A stretch of DNA of 64,000 nt from Nocardioides sp. Soil805 (GCF_001429625.1 NZ_LMSU01000007.1:1-64000), one strand, 5' to 3'; counted from the stretch's first letter, positions 8,375 through 21,130 are shown. Translations and numbers: made by a program. The notes: generated by a model from the sequence alone, not told the origin.

Positions 8375-9112
8375 GTGGCCAAGAAGGACAGGACCGACCG
8401 TCAGGCGGTCATCGACTCCATCCGCAAGAAGCAGGCCGGCGCCGAGAAGCGCCGCGGCTTCGCCCTCGTCGGGGCGTGCATCGTCGTCGCGCTGGTCATC
8501 ATCGGCGCGGCGGCCTACCAGCCGATCAAGGACTGGTGGGACCTGCGCTCCTACGACTCGGAGTCGATCGACGCCATCGGCGCCCCGGCGTCCGACTGCG
8601 GTGAGATCACCACCAAGAAGGCCTCGGGCAACCAGGACCACGTCGAGCCGGGCACCCCCCTGCAGTACGAGGACTCGCCGCCGGCCTTCGGCCAGCACTA
8701 CAACGTCTGGGACAGCATCAGCCGCAAGCTCTACAAGGCCTCCGACCGCCCCGACGTCGGCGAGCTGGTCCACAACCTCGAGCACGGCTACACGATCCTC
8801 TGGTACGACGAGACGGTCGCCGCCAGCGACGAGATGATGGACGACCTGCGCGGCATCGCCTCCAAGAAGTCCAGCACCACCAACCTGCGCGACAAGTTCA
8901 AGGCCGTGCCGTGGACCTCCGAGGACGGCGACCCCTTCCCCTCCGGCCAGCACGTGGCCATGACGCACTGGTCGGTCGGCGGCGCAGACGCGGGCCAGGG
9001 CGGCGAGCAGGTGGGCGTGTTCCAGTACTGCTCGGCCCCGAGCGGCGAGGCGCTCGACGAGTTCATGAAGAAGTACCCCTACATGGACTCCCCGGAGCCG
9101 ACCGTCCTCTGA
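8375..9112 (+). CDS. DUF3105 domain membrane protein
   Basis: The 245-residue protein has a charged N-terminus, one transmembrane helix at about residues 28-48, and an extracytoplasmic DUF3105 domain. Family blocks visible are SPPAFGQHYN, LVHNLEHGYTILWY and HWSVGG, with VFQYCSAPSGEALDEFMKKYPYMDSPEP at the end in shorter pieces. Conserved histidines and an NLEHG turn suggest metal or heme contact, but no activity is established. It starts with GTG at 8375, 82 bp after cofE, and is convergent with manC. Confidence 0.85.
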   Translation: MAKKDRTDRQAVIDSIRKKQAGAEKRRGFALVGACIVVALVIIGAAAYQPIKDWWDLRSYDSESIDAIGAPASDCGEITTKKASGNQDHVEPGTPLQYEDSPPAFGQHYNVWDSISRKLYKASDRPDVGELVHNLEHGYTILWYDETVAASDEMMDDLRGIASKKSSTTNLRDKFKAVPWTSEDGDPFPSGQHVAMTHWSVGGADAGQGGEQVGVFQYCSAPSGEALDEFMKKYPYMDSPEPTVL

Positions 9113-9126
9113 CGGGCCGCTCGCCC

Positions 9127-10227
9127 TCAGGTCAGACCGACGTGGCCGTCCTCCTTGAGGGCGGCCACGATCGATTTCACGTCCTGCGCCCGCGCCCGCG
9201 TGGTGACGAGCAGGGCGTCGCCGGTGTCCACCACCACCACGTCGTCGATGCCGACCACCGCCACCACCCGGTCGCCACCGGGCACGACGAGCCCGGTGCT
9301 GTCGACGGAGCGGACCCGGTCGCGGTCGCCCAGGACGACGAGCTCGCCGTCCGGCGTCGGCAGCAGCGAGCGCAGCGACGCGAAGTCGCCCACGTCGTCC
9401 CAGCCGAAGCGGCCCGGGACGACCGCCACCCGTCCTGCGGCGGCGGCCGGCTCCGCCACGGCGTGGTCCACCGCGATCCGCGGCAGCGACGCCCAGGCGT
9501 CGTCGAGCGTGGTCGGGTCCGCCGCGATGGCCCGCAGCGCGGCCGCGAAGGCGGGGTCACCCTCCGCCAGCAGGTCCAGGAGCACGGTCGGACGCACCAC
9601 GAACATCCCGGCGTTCCAGCGGTAGCCGCGCTCGACGTACTGCGCCGCTACCTCGGCGTCCGGCTTCTCGACGAACTCGCGCACCACGCGCGCGCCCGGC
9701 ACCCCGGCGAGCTCCTCGCCCGCACTGATGTAGCCGAAGCCGGTCGCGGGGTGCGTCGGCTCGATGCCGATCGTCACCAGCCAGCCGGCCCGCGCCGCCT
9801 CGACGGCGCGCCCGACCACGGCGTGGAAGGCGTCGGGATCGGTGATGACGTGGTCGGCCGCGAAGGAGCCCATGACCGCCTTGGGGTCCCGGCGCTCGAG
9901 CAGCGCGGCGGCGAGCCCGATGGCGGCCATCGAGTCGCGCGCCGAGGGCTCGGCCAGCACCGCGTCGTCCGGTACGTCGAGCTGGTCGAGCACCGCCTCG
10001 CGGTGCGCGCGACCCGTCACCACCAGGAAGCGCTCCCCCACCAGGGGCAGCAGGCGGTCGTGGGTGGCCTGCAGCAGGGTGCGACCCGACCCGGTCAGGT
10101 CGTGGAGGAACTTGGGCGAGGCGGCCCGGGAGAGCGGCCAGAGCCGGGTCCCTGCGCCGCCGGCCGGCACCACGGCCCAGAAGTGGTCGAGCGGGGTGGT
10201 CGACGGCCGGCTCGTCAGGTCAGTCAT
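9127..10227 (-). CDS. manC: Mannose-1-phosphate guanylyltransferase
   Basis: The 366-residue nucleotidyltransferase makes GDP-mannose from GTP and mannose-1-phosphate. The signature GGAGTRLWPLSR at residues 23-34 is followed by the PKF lysine block, and EKPD appears in the middle as VREFVEKPDAE. A YRWNAGMF block supports sugar-phosphate binding. There is no isomerase fusion, as usual for the actinobacterial ManB/ManC form. It is divergent from the TIGR03089 gene with a 38-bp gap. The position matches Rv3264c. The product feeds mannolipids and glycoprotein mannosylation. Confidence 0.92.
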   Translation of the reverse strand: MTDLTSRPSTTPLDHFWAVVPAGGAGTRLWPLSRAASPKFLHDLTGSGRTLLQATHDRLLPLVGERFLVVTGRAHREAVLDQLDVPDDAVLAEPSARDSMAAIGLAAALLERRDPKAVMGSFAADHVITDPDAFHAVVGRAVEAARAGWLVTIGIEPTHPATGFGYISAGEELAGVPGARVVREFVEKPDAEVAAQYVERGYRWNAGMFVVRPTVLLDLLAEGDPAFAAALRAIAADPTTLDDAWASLPRIAVDHAVAEPAAAAGRVAVVPGRFGWDDVGDFASLRSLLPTPDGELVVLGDRDRVRSVDSTGLVVPGGDRVVAVVGIDDVVVVDTGDALLVTTRARAQDVKSIVAALKEDGHVGLT

Positions 10228-10265
10228 GGGGCGGAGGCTATGCCACCTCTCCCTAGGGTGGGGGC

Positions 10266-10997
10266 GTGACCACCTTCGACGCCGTCCTGCGAGTCCAGCT
10301 GCGCCACGACCCCGGTCGCCCCCTGGTCACGTGGTACGACCACGCCACCGGCGAGCGGGTCGAGCTCTCGGTCACCACGTACGCCAACTGGGTGGCCAAG
10401 GCAGCGAGCCTGCTGGTCGAGGAGGGCGACCTCGAGCGCGGCATGCGGCTGCGCGTCGACCTGCCGACCCACTGGCTCTCACCGGTGTTCCTGGGCGCCG
10501 CCTGGACGGTCGGGCTGGTCCTCACCTCCGCAGACGACCCGGACGCGGTCGTCTGCGGCCCCGACTCGCTGGAGGGGTGGGCCGCGCGCGCTGACGAGGT
10601 CGTCGTGCTGGCCTGCAGCCTGCTGCCCCTCGGCGTGCGGTTCGCCGACCCGGTCCCGCCGGGCGTGCACGACGTGGGGCTGGAGATCTGGTCCCAGCCC
10701 GACGCCTTCGCGCCGTGGGACCCGCCGACCGGCCAGGACGCCGCCACCGGCGCGGCGTACGGCGACCGGAGCCAGGCGGCCCTCATGGAGTCGGCCGCCG
10801 CCGGGAGTCTCCTCACCGACGGCGGCCGTCTCTTCTCGGTGGCGAATCCGGCTTCCCCACCGGGGATCGCCACCTTCACCGAGCCGCTCGTACGCGGCGG
10901 CTCGCTGGTCCTCGTCCGGCACCCGGACCCGGCGCGGCTCGACGCGACGTACGCCGCTGAACGTGCCACGCACCGGGCCGGAGAGCCGGGGCACTGA
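10266..10997 (+). CDS. TIGR03089 family protein (AMP-binding-like)
   Basis: The 243-residue actinobacterial protein resembles the N-terminal part of acyl-CoA synthetases. It begins with a substrate-domain-like segment (RPLVTWYDHATGERVELS, YANWVAKAASLL) but lacks the ATP-binding P-loop TSG and the rest of the adenylation fold. Such proteins form the TIGR03089 family and usually sit close to an LCP gene and manC, as here. Function is unknown. The GTG start at 10266 follows a short divergent gap with manC. It is convergent with the amidase gene. Confidence 0.8.
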   Translation: MTTFDAVLRVQLRHDPGRPLVTWYDHATGERVELSVTTYANWVAKAASLLVEEGDLERGMRLRVDLPTHWLSPVFLGAAWTVGLVLTSADDPDAVVCGPDSLEGWAARADEVVVLACSLLPLGVRFADPVPPGVHDVGLEIWSQPDAFAPWDPPTGQDAATGAAYGDRSQAALMESAAAGSLLTDGGRLFSVANPASPPGIATFTEPLVRGGSLVLVRHPDPARLDATYAAERATHRAGEPGH

Positions 10998-11022
10998 CCG
11001 GCCGACACAGCCGGCCGGGTCG

Positions 11023-13752
11023 CTAGCCGGCCAGGTCGAAGGCCTCCATCCCGCTGCCCAGGTAGCGCGGGGCGGCGACCTTGCCGGTCGTGCCCGTGTA
11101 GAGGTAGACGTCGCCCGTGCCGCGGTGGCGCACGACGTAGTCGCCGCGCCCCTTGGCGCGGATGTCGCTGACGCCGACCACCCAGTCGAAGCCCGACAGG
11201 TCGTTCGGCAGGCCGGCGAGGGTCCGCTGGCGGCCCGCCACCTGCTTCCCGGCGGCGATCCCGGTCCCGGAGCCCGCGTAGACCATCAGCGCGCCGTTGC
11301 CCGCCGTGCCGAGCAGGTCGGGGAAGCCGTCGCCGGTCACGTCGCCGGCCGGGGAGAACGTGATGCCGCCGAAGCCCTTGCCGAGCGCGACGGGCGGGTT
11401 CAGCTGGCCCTGGCCGTTGCCCCGGTAGAGCGACAGCGTCCCGTCGGACCCGCGGGCGATCACGTCGCCGGAGCCGTCACGGTCCCAGTCGCCGACGTTG
11501 AGGATCGTGTCGACGCCTGTGAAGGAGACACCGGTGTCGATCGGGGCACCGAGGTCGAAGGTGCCGCGGTTGGCGATCAGCACCAGGCTGTTGTCCTTGA
11601 CGCCGACCAGGTCCGGGGCGGCGTCACCGACGAGGTTGCCCGCGCCGGTCATCGAGCGCAGCGAGCGGACGTTGGTGGCCGGGCCGACCGGCGTGCCGAA
11701 GGAGCCGCCGCCGCGCGAGGGCAGGATGAAGACCGCTCCCTTGCTGCGACGGGCCACGAGGTCGAGGCGGCCGTCGCCGTTGAAGTCGGCGCCGCTGGCG
11801 ATGCGGTTGTAGATCCCCCAGGAGCCCGGGACCGCGCTGCGGGCACCGAAGCGACCGTCGCCCTTGCCCTTGAACAGGGTGAGCCCCCGAGCGCTGCGGC
11901 CCAGCAGGTCGACGTTGCCGTCGCCGTTCTGGTCGCCGGCACCGATGAGCTGGCTGTAGCTGCCCATGCCCTTGCCGAGCACCACGCGCCTGAAGCCACC
12001 CTTGGGAGCCCCCAGGAGCGCGACGAGCCGGCCCTTGTGGCGGGCGACGAGGTCGTTGCGACCGTCCTTGTCGATGTCGCCGACCGCGGTCATGAGCGTG
12101 TGGCCACGCGTCGCCTTGATGACCTTGGAGGTCGCCTTGAACTTGCCGTCGCCCTTGCCCGGCCGGATGCGGAGCACGCCCTGCTTGCTGGTGGAGACCA
12201 GGTCGATCACACCGTCGCCGGTGACGTCGGGGGTGACGAGCACGTCCTGCTTGTCCTTCCAGCCCTTGGTCGACACCGTCGTCGCCTTGGCGAAGGCGGT
12301 GAGGCCGCCGGTCGGGACGACGAAGCCACGTCCGTCGGCGGCCCGCCGGACGACGAGGTCCGGGTACGCCGCGCCGACCAGGTTGGACTGCGGGGCGGGG
12401 TCGCCGATGGTCACCGTCGTCGGGGCCGGCGGCGGCGGCGGGGGCGCCGGCGTGCCGCCCGCGGCGGCGAGCGCCCGGATGGTGGGGATCTTGGCGTAGA
12501 GGTACTTGCCCGGGCACGCCGTGGAGCCGGCGTCGCGGTGCCCGTTGATCGCCGCGAAGGTCTTGCGGCCGACCTGCTGGGACATCGAGGCGGGGTTGAC
12601 CCCGTGCAGGCCGAGCTTCCACGCGAAGAGCGAGCCGTAGGCCTGCAGCATCACCTCGGGCGGCTGGACGACGTCGAAGTTGCCGATGGCCGACATGGCG
12701 AACGCGTAGTCGTTGTAGCCGAGGGTGTGGGCGCCGACGACGGGCTTGTCGATCCCGCCGTACCGGCCCTCCCAGATCCGGCCGAACCGGTCGACGAGGA
12801 AGTTGTAGCCGATGTCGCTCCAGCCGCGGGACTTCACGTGGTAGGCGTAGATGCTGCGGATGATGCCCGGCACCTGGGCCTCGGTGTAGTCGTTGGCGTT
12901 GACGGTGTGGTGCACGAAGCCGGCGCTGATGGAGCCGTAGCGCAGCGAGCTCTTGTTGCGGATCGACTCGTCGGCGCCCCACTGGGCGCGGCTGTAGATC
13001 GTCGGCTGGGCCGCCTTGCGGGCCGCCTGGAGCTCGATGTCCCCGTCGGTGGTCCCGGTCGTGGCGGTCTCGCCGCCGCGCTCCTCGAAGTCGTCGTCGT
13101 ACGACGTGTCGCCCGCGGCGGGCGCCTCGGTCTCGGTCGCGTCGGCGCGGCCCGGCTCGACGACGGCCATGGACAGGTCGTCGGGCAGGGTGTCGGAGGC
13201 GCGGGCCTGGATCTGGACGGCGTCGACGTCACCGATGATCAGCGGGTCGGTCCCGGGACGCGACGTGGCCGCGTCCGGGCTGCCGGCGTCCGGGGCGTGG
13301 TCGTCGTGGTACTCCAGGTCGGCCCAGTCGCTCCACGTGTCCCCCTCGCGGATGCGCACCTGGAGGGAGATCTGGTCGTCGGCGAGGTCCTCGCCGTGGG
13401 CCCAGGTGACGCCGACGGCGCCGTAGCCCGTCACGTCCTGCGGCTTGCTGGTGACCCGGCTGCTGGTGACCGAGCCGCCCACGACCGTCCGCCCGGCGAG
13501 CGCGCGGGCGCTGCCGGTGGGCGTCGTGAGGGGCACCTCGGTCACGGTCGGCTCGACCACGGTGGTCGGCACGGTGGCCGACTGCAGCGCGCCGGAGATG
13601 ACGGCGGGGCCGCCGGCACCGGCCGCACCCGGGTGCTGGCCGACGATGTCGAGGGAGATCACCCCCGAGGCCGGGGTGAGGACGGCGAGGACGACACCGA
13701 GGGCCAGCAGCTGCTGGCAGGCGGTGATGAAACGGGCCTGGACAAGACGCAT
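11023..13752 (-). CDS. Secreted N-acetylmuramoyl-L-alanine amidase (PGRP-type) with FG-GAP/VCBS repeats
   Basis: The 909-residue protein has a signal sequence (about residues 1-35), a linker and beta region, then an Amidase_2/PGRP domain at about 250-420. Zinc ligands are visible in GFVHHTVNAND and in NGHRDAGSTACPG. A proline linker (GGTPAPPPPPPAP) leads to many FG-GAP-type repeats such as GDQNGDGNVDLLGR, probably a beta-propeller. It likely cleaves the amide between MurNAc and the stem peptide during wall remodelling. ATG at 13752 follows GAGAG, so it is preferred over TTG at 13761. It is convergent with the TIGR03089 gene. Confidence 0.88.
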   Translation of the reverse strand: MRLVQARFITACQQLLALGVVLAVLTPASGVISLDIVGQHPGAAGAGGPAVISGALQSATVPTTVVEPTVTEVPLTTPTGSARALAGRTVVGGSVTSSRVTSKPQDVTGYGAVGVTWAHGEDLADDQISLQVRIREGDTWSDWADLEYHDDHAPDAGSPDAATSRPGTDPLIIGDVDAVQIQARASDTLPDDLSMAVVEPGRADATETEAPAAGDTSYDDDFEERGGETATTGTTDGDIELQAARKAAQPTIYSRAQWGADESIRNKSSLRYGSISAGFVHHTVNANDYTEAQVPGIIRSIYAYHVKSRGWSDIGYNFLVDRFGRIWEGRYGGIDKPVVGAHTLGYNDYAFAMSAIGNFDVVQPPEVMLQAYGSLFAWKLGLHGVNPASMSQQVGRKTFAAINGHRDAGSTACPGKYLYAKIPTIRALAAAGGTPAPPPPPPAPTTVTIGDPAPQSNLVGAAYPDLVVRRAADGRGFVVPTGGLTAFAKATTVSTKGWKDKQDVLVTPDVTGDGVIDLVSTSKQGVLRIRPGKGDGKFKATSKVIKATRGHTLMTAVGDIDKDGRNDLVARHKGRLVALLGAPKGGFRRVVLGKGMGSYSQLIGAGDQNGDGNVDLLGRSARGLTLFKGKGDGRFGARSAVPGSWGIYNRIASGADFNGDGRLDLVARRSKGAVFILPSRGGGSFGTPVGPATNVRSLRSMTGAGNLVGDAAPDLVGVKDNSLVLIANRGTFDLGAPIDTGVSFTGVDTILNVGDWDRDGSGDVIARGSDGTLSLYRGNGQGQLNPPVALGKGFGGITFSPAGDVTGDGFPDLLGTAGNGALMVYAGSGTGIAAGKQVAGRQRTLAGLPNDLSGFDWVVGVSDIRAKGRGDYVVRHRGTGDVYLYTGTTGKVAAPRYLGSGMEAFDLAG

Positions 13753-13985
13753 GTTCGACAACTCTCAGTGCGCGGGGAAGGTCACACGAGACGCAACTTT
13801 CACACCAGTCACACAGAACCGCTAGGTTTCGTGAGTAACTACAATCGTGTAATTTCCAGTCGACACGCCGACGACTTCCACAATTGTCAACTTCTCCGCC
13901 GCGCGCCGCAGCGAAATCGCCCCCGCCGGCCGCCTCCCCCGCGCCGGACCTGGCTCGAGGCGGCGGGAGACGACCGGGCACCCGC

Positions 13986-14042
13986 CAACTGGCGGGAGAC
14001 GACAGGCCCGGCGCCGACCAGGACGTCGTACGCCGCCAGTTG
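13986..14042. repeat. 57-bp palindromic element, copy 1
   Basis: The outer arms CAACTGGCGG and CCGCCAGTTG pair perfectly and close a 37-nt interior with GACGAC/GTCGT complementarity. A second copy lies at 14192-14248, about 93% identical by eye (4 differences in 57). A partial left arm (GGCGGGAGACGAC) also appears at 13963-13975. It lies in the 533-bp gap between the amidase start and the wzt stop. Confidence 0.85.
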
Positions 14043-14075
14043 CCGCCTGGCCCGCCTGGACCGCCGAGCCGCGCT

Positions 14076-14162
14076 CGTAGACACGCGGACGTTGGTCGCC
14101 CACAGGGTGCGACCGCACGCTCGGACGGGGACCGGGCCGGGACTTCTGTCCGCGTGTCTACG
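14076..14162. repeat. 15-bp perfect inverted repeat enclosed by the palindrome pair
   Basis: CGTAGACACGCGGAC (14076-14090) and its exact complement GTCCGCGTGTCTACG (14148-14162) bracket 57 nt. The loop contains a further GGTCGC/GCGACC pairing. The element sits centrally between the two 57-bp palindromes. It could fold as a stable RNA or be a recombination-type end, but neither is proven. Confidence 0.75.
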
Positions 14163-14191
14163 CGTGGCCCGCGCCGTCTCCGGCGCGACCG

Positions 14192-14248
14192 CAACTGGCG
14201 GGAGACGACACTGCCGGCGCCGACCAGCACGTCGTACGCCGCCAGTTG
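14192..14248. repeat. 57-bp palindromic element, copy 2
   Basis: Same element as at 13986-14042, in the same orientation judged by the asymmetric interior. It starts 37 bp beyond the wzt stop codon, so it may also serve as the terminator of the galactan cluster. Confidence 0.85.
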
Positions 14249-14285
14249 CGACGCGGAACCCGCCGAACCGACCGGACGGGGTGGC

Positions 14286-15065
14286 TCAGATGTCGGCGCC
14301 GAGCCCGTCGTCGGCCCCGCGGCTCTTGTCGTTCTCGTCCTCGTCGTCGTAGTGCAGGAACGCGATGCCCTCGTCGACGTCGCCGTCGAAGGCGAGCCGA
14401 CCCTTGTCGAGGACCAGGACCCGATCGCACAGGTTGCGGACCGAGCCGGGCGCGTGGGAGACGTAGAACATCGTCACGCCGGACTTCACGATCTCGTCCA
14501 TGCGCTTCTTGCACTTGCGCTTGAAGGGCCGGTCCCCCACCGCCAGCGCCTCGTCGGCGATGAAGATGTCGGCGTCGACGTTGATGGCCACCGCGAAGCC
14601 GAGGCGGGCCTTCATGCCCGAGCTGTAGTAGGCCACCTCGGTGTCGAGGAACTTGCCGAGGTCGGCGAAGTCGACGATCTCGTCGAACTTGCGGTCGGTC
14701 TCGGCCCGCGACATCCCGAGGATGGCGGCGTTGAGGTAGAGGTTGTCGCGACCCGAGAGCTGGGTGTCGAAGCCGGCGCCCGTGGCGATCAGGCCGGCGA
14801 TCCGGCCACGGGTGAGCACCGAGCCCGAGTCGGGACGCATGACGCCGCTGATGAGCTTGAGCAGGGTGGACTTGCCGGAGCCGTTGAGGCCCATCAGGCC
14901 CACCGACTCGCCCTCCTGGACGGTGAAGCTCACGTCGTCGACGGCGTTGAAGACGTCGTGCGTCTTGCGCCCACGCGCCTTGGCGAGCGCGATCTGCTTC
15001 AGCGAGCGGTGGTAGGACATCGTGAACGACTTGGTGGCGTGCTCCACCTGGATCATGGTGGTCAT
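14286..15065 (-). CDS. wzt: Polysaccharide ABC exporter ATP-binding subunit
   Basis: The 259-residue ATPase has Walker A GLNGSGKST, a signature region YSSGMKARLGFAVAI, Walker B DIFIADEAL and switch histidine in YVSHA. The SSGM signature and LGVGDxxF-like AVGDRPFKRKC are typical of Wzt/RfbE-type exporters of O-antigen, teichoic acid or galactan. No long C-terminal carbohydrate-binding domain is present; the tail is acidic. The start ATG at 15065 overlaps the permease stop as ATGA. It is the last gene of the galactan-type cluster and resembles Rv3781 of M. tuberculosis, the partner of Rv3783. Confidence 0.9.
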   Translation of the reverse strand: MTTMIQVEHATKSFTMSYHRSLKQIALAKARGRKTHDVFNAVDDVSFTVQEGESVGLMGLNGSGKSTLLKLISGVMRPDSGSVLTRGRIAGLIATGAGFDTQLSGRDNLYLNAAILGMSRAETDRKFDEIVDFADLGKFLDTEVAYYSSGMKARLGFAVAINVDADIFIADEALAVGDRPFKRKCKKRMDEIVKSGVTMFYVSHAPGSVRNLCDRVLVLDKGRLAFDGDVDEGIAFLHYDDEDENDKSRGADDGLGADI

Positions 15066-15981
15066 CAGAGGCGCTCCGGGACCCTGGACTCGAGCCGCGA
15101 GAACAGGCGCTGGGCCAGCACCACGAGCACCAGCGAGATCAGCGTCATGATCAGCCCGCGGGTGAAGAGGTGGTCCGGCAGGTGCAGGGCCTCGGTGTAC
15201 GACGGGTCGCTGGTCGTCCCGGTCCAGAAGGCGCGCTGGAACAGCAGCACCGCCACGGCGATCGGGTTGAACAGGTAGTACGAGGCGATCGGCTCGCCGA
15301 ACTTGGCCAGCACGAGCGTGTAGGGGTACATCATCGGCACGCTGAAGGTGACGAACTGGGTGAGCGTCTGGGCGACCTTGCCGAAGTCGCGCATGAAGAC
15401 GTTGGCCACGCTGAACACCAGCCCCAGCGCGAGGCCCAACAGGGCAGTGAGCGAGAAGCCCAGCAGCATGGCCGCCATCCCCACCGGGTCCGGCGCCCAG
15501 CCGAGCAGCACGATGACGAACACCAGGATCACCAGCATGGGGATCGTGTGCCAGGCGGACACGAGCATCCGCGACACCGGGAACATCTCCCGCGGCACCG
15601 GAAGCTTGGTGATGAGCGTCCGGTTCTGGATCAGCGACTGGGTGCCGCCGTTGAAGGTCTCGGTGAAGAAGTGCACCACCACCATGCCCGCGAACAGGTG
15701 CACGGCGAAGTTCTCCATGCCGCCGCCGCGCCCGACCATCACCTGGAACAGGAAGTAGAACATGCAGAAGCGGACCGCCGGCTGGAGGTAGCTCCACATC
15801 CACCCGAGCACGGTTCCCTGGTAGCGGGACTGGATGGTGTTGCGCACCAGCATCCGCAGCAGGTAGCGACGGCGCATGACCTCGGCGAGGCCGGTCGCCG
15901 CCGGCGGCGCGAGGGGCATGGCCTCGAGCTCCTCGCGGGTGGGTCGCCGCGAGGCCGGGGTGCCGGAGGTGAGGGTGTCGC

Positions 15982-15985
<4 letters not shown>
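15065..15985 (-). CDS. wzm: Polysaccharide ABC exporter permease
   Basis: The 306-residue ABC-2 permease has an N-terminal amphipathic region with RYLLRMLVRNTIQSRYQGTVLGWMW in shorter blocks. About six hydrophobic segments follow, the pattern of Wzm/TagG permeases. It should flip a lipid-linked polysaccharide across the membrane together with the Wzt-type ATPase next to it. The ATG at 15985 overlaps the glfT2 stop as ATGA, and its own stop overlaps wzt. Upstream in-frame codons are rejected because they read back through glfT2. Confidence 0.9.
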
Positions 15986-19298
<3,313 letters not shown>

Positions 19299-20204
19299 CT
19301 AGCGAGGGGGTGCGGCCGAGCCGGGCAGGCGTCGCATACCCCGCGCCGACGCCATGGCACGGATCACGTTGCGCGCCTCGGCCCGGCCGCCGCGCAGCGG
19401 GCTGAGGAGCACCACCGCGGCCGTGATCAGCCACGGCTTGAGCCGCACGAGGGCGTTCTCCCCGTGGCGCAGGTGCACCACGAAGAGGTTGCGGTACATG
19501 TAGAAGCCCTTCCAGCCGGAGAGGTCGTGCTGCTGGTTGAAGTCGAGCTGGCGCACGAGGACCGCGTCGCGCACCGCCCAGATGCGCCGTCCGGCGAGTC
19601 GGGCCCGCACGGCGTACTCGGCGTCGTCGTAGAAGATGAAGAACTCCGGGTCGGGGAAGCCGATCTCAGCGGTCACGCTGCGCCGGACCATGAAGCCCTC
19701 GAAGGCGACGTTCTGCACCTCCACGAGCGGCGGCATCGACGCGCGATCGGCGTACGCCGTGTCCACGGCCGACCTCTTCGGGCGCACCGCCAGCGGGTTG
19801 CGCAGGTCGAAGTGGAGCGCCGCCTTCTCGACCAGCGCGCCGGAGAGGTCCTCGCGCACCGCGATCAGGCAGTCCTCGTCGACCGCCATGAGCGTGGCGA
19901 GGCAGTCGGGGGCCGGCACCACGTCGTCGTCCATCAGCCACACGCGGTCGAAGCCGCCGTCGTACGCCTCCCGCACGCCGAGGTGGAAGCCCCCGGCGCC
20001 GCCGAGGTTGGCCTCGGTGGTCGTCACGTGCAGCGGCAGGTCGTCGCGCGCGTCGAGGACGGCGCGGGTGTGGTCGGTGCTGACGTTGTCGATGACGATG
20101 ATCGCGTCCGGGCGGTGCGTCTGCGCCGCGAGCCCGTCCAGCATGCCCACCAGCAGGTCGGCGCGGTTGTGGGTCACCACGACGACGGCGACGGTCTCGG
20201 TCAT
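19299..20204 (-). CDS. GT2 family glycosyltransferase
   Basis: The 301-residue protein has a GT2 fold: VAVVVVTHNRADLL at the N-terminus, NLGGAGGFHLGVREA, DxD-type MDDD in VWLMDDDVVPAPD, and FFIFYDDAEYAVRARLAG. The NLGGAGG block is typical of rhamnosyl- and galactofuranosyl-transferases such as GlfT1 and WbbL. The C-terminus has basic and hydrophobic patches for membrane association. ATG at 20204 overlaps the upstream glycosyltransferase stop as ATGA. It probably acts early in galactan assembly; the exact sugar is uncertain. Confidence 0.8.
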   Translation of the reverse strand: MTETVAVVVVTHNRADLLVGMLDGLAAQTHRPDAIIVIDNVSTDHTRAVLDARDDLPLHVTTTEANLGGAGGFHLGVREAYDGGFDRVWLMDDDVVPAPDCLATLMAVDEDCLIAVREDLSGALVEKAALHFDLRNPLAVRPKRSAVDTAYADRASMPPLVEVQNVAFEGFMVRRSVTAEIGFPDPEFFIFYDDAEYAVRARLAGRRIWAVRDAVLVRQLDFNQQHDLSGWKGFYMYRNLFVVHLRHGENALVRLKPWLITAAVVLLSPLRGGRAEARNVIRAMASARGMRRLPGSAAPPR

Positions 20205-21130
20205 CGCAGGAACCTCTCGTGCCCGTCGTACTCCCCCGCGAGCCCGGCGCGCATCGCCCCGGCGCTGAGCCGCAGCCGGGCCCAGCTGGGCCGGGTGAAG
20301 GTGTAGAACCACACGGTCTTCACCACGAAGGCCAGCGCGTGCAGCGGCCCGCGGTAGTCGCGCAGGTTGACCAGGTTGTTGCGGGCCATGCAGTAGTGCT
20401 TGAGGTCGCTCGGGCTGTGGTTGTACGTCGTGCGGCCCCACATCATCGGCGTCCCGAGCTCCCCCACGCTGGGGTGCAGGACCCGGGCGTCGACCACGGT
20501 GGCCACGCGCGCCCCGGCCTCCTTGGCGCGCCAGAGGAACTCGACGTCGTCGCCCCAGATGAAGAACTCCTCGCGGGGCAGGCCGATCCGGTCCACGAGC
20601 TCCTTGGTGACCAGCACGCCGTTGAAGGGGATGACGATGTCGGCCAGCACCCCCTCACGGGCGGCGGCACGCACCTGGGCCATGTCGCCCACGACGCGGG
20701 CACCGCCCGGCAGCCGGATGGGGAAGACGAGGCGCTCGGGGTCGTCCTCGTCCACGACCAGCGGCCCCCAGAAGTCGTAGTAGTCGTCGTGGGCGAGCAG
20801 GGTCGTGAGGCAGTCGGCGTCGGGCAGGCCGTCGTCGTCCATGAGCCACACGAGGTCGGCGCCGCGGTCGATGGCCCACGCGAGCCCGTCGTGGAAGCCG
20901 CCGGCCCCGCCCCGGTTGTGCTCGAGGGTGCGGGCAAGCAGGGGCACCTCCCCCGTGGTCGGCTGCCCGGCGAGCCACTTGCCGGTGCCGTCGAGGGACG
21001 CGTTGTCGACCACCAGCACCTCGCTCAGGCCGGCCACCTCGCCGAGGCGCGCCACCAGTCTCTGGAGCAGCGGCAGCCGGTTGAAGGTGACGACCACCGC
21101 GACGACACGGCCATCACGGGGAGGAGTCAC
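20201..21130 (-). CDS. GT2 family glycosyltransferase, GlfT1-like
   Basis: The 309-residue protein has VVAVVVTFNRLPLLQRL, NRGGAGGFHDGLAWA, VWLMDDDGLPDADCL and FFIWGDDVEFLWRAKEAG. These match GT2 enzymes related to GlfT1 (Rv3782), which adds the first galactofuranose residues to the lipid-linked acceptor. GTG at 21130 gives a start just before the catalytic fold; GTG at 21139 is the alternative. It lies 37 bp downstream of an LCP gene with a hairpin in the gap. Function as the initiating galactofuranosyltransferase is inference from similarity and position. Confidence 0.75.
   Translation of the reverse strand: MTPPRDGRVVAVVVTFNRLPLLQRLVARLGEVAGLSEVLVVDNASLDGTGKWLAGQPTTGEVPLLARTLEHNRGGAGGFHDGLAWAIDRGADLVWLMDDDGLPDADCLTTLLAHDDYYDFWGPLVVDEDDPERLVFPIRLPGGARVVGDMAQVRAAAREGVLADIVIPFNGVLVTKELVDRIGLPREEFFIWGDDVEFLWRAKEAGARVATVVDARVLHPSVGELGTPMMWGRTTYNHSPSDLKHYCMARNNLVNLRDYRGPLHALAFVVKTVWFYTFTRPSWARLRLSAGAMRAGLAGEYDGHERFLR

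Noticed and set aside
10997-11022. GC-rich hairpin between TIGR03089 and amidase genes
   Set aside because: The pairing is broken by unpaired bases and is not convincing as a terminator by eye.
13885-13890. TTGACA on the minus strand upstream of the amidase
   Set aside because: No acceptable -10 box lies at 16-18 bp, so it was not called a promoter.
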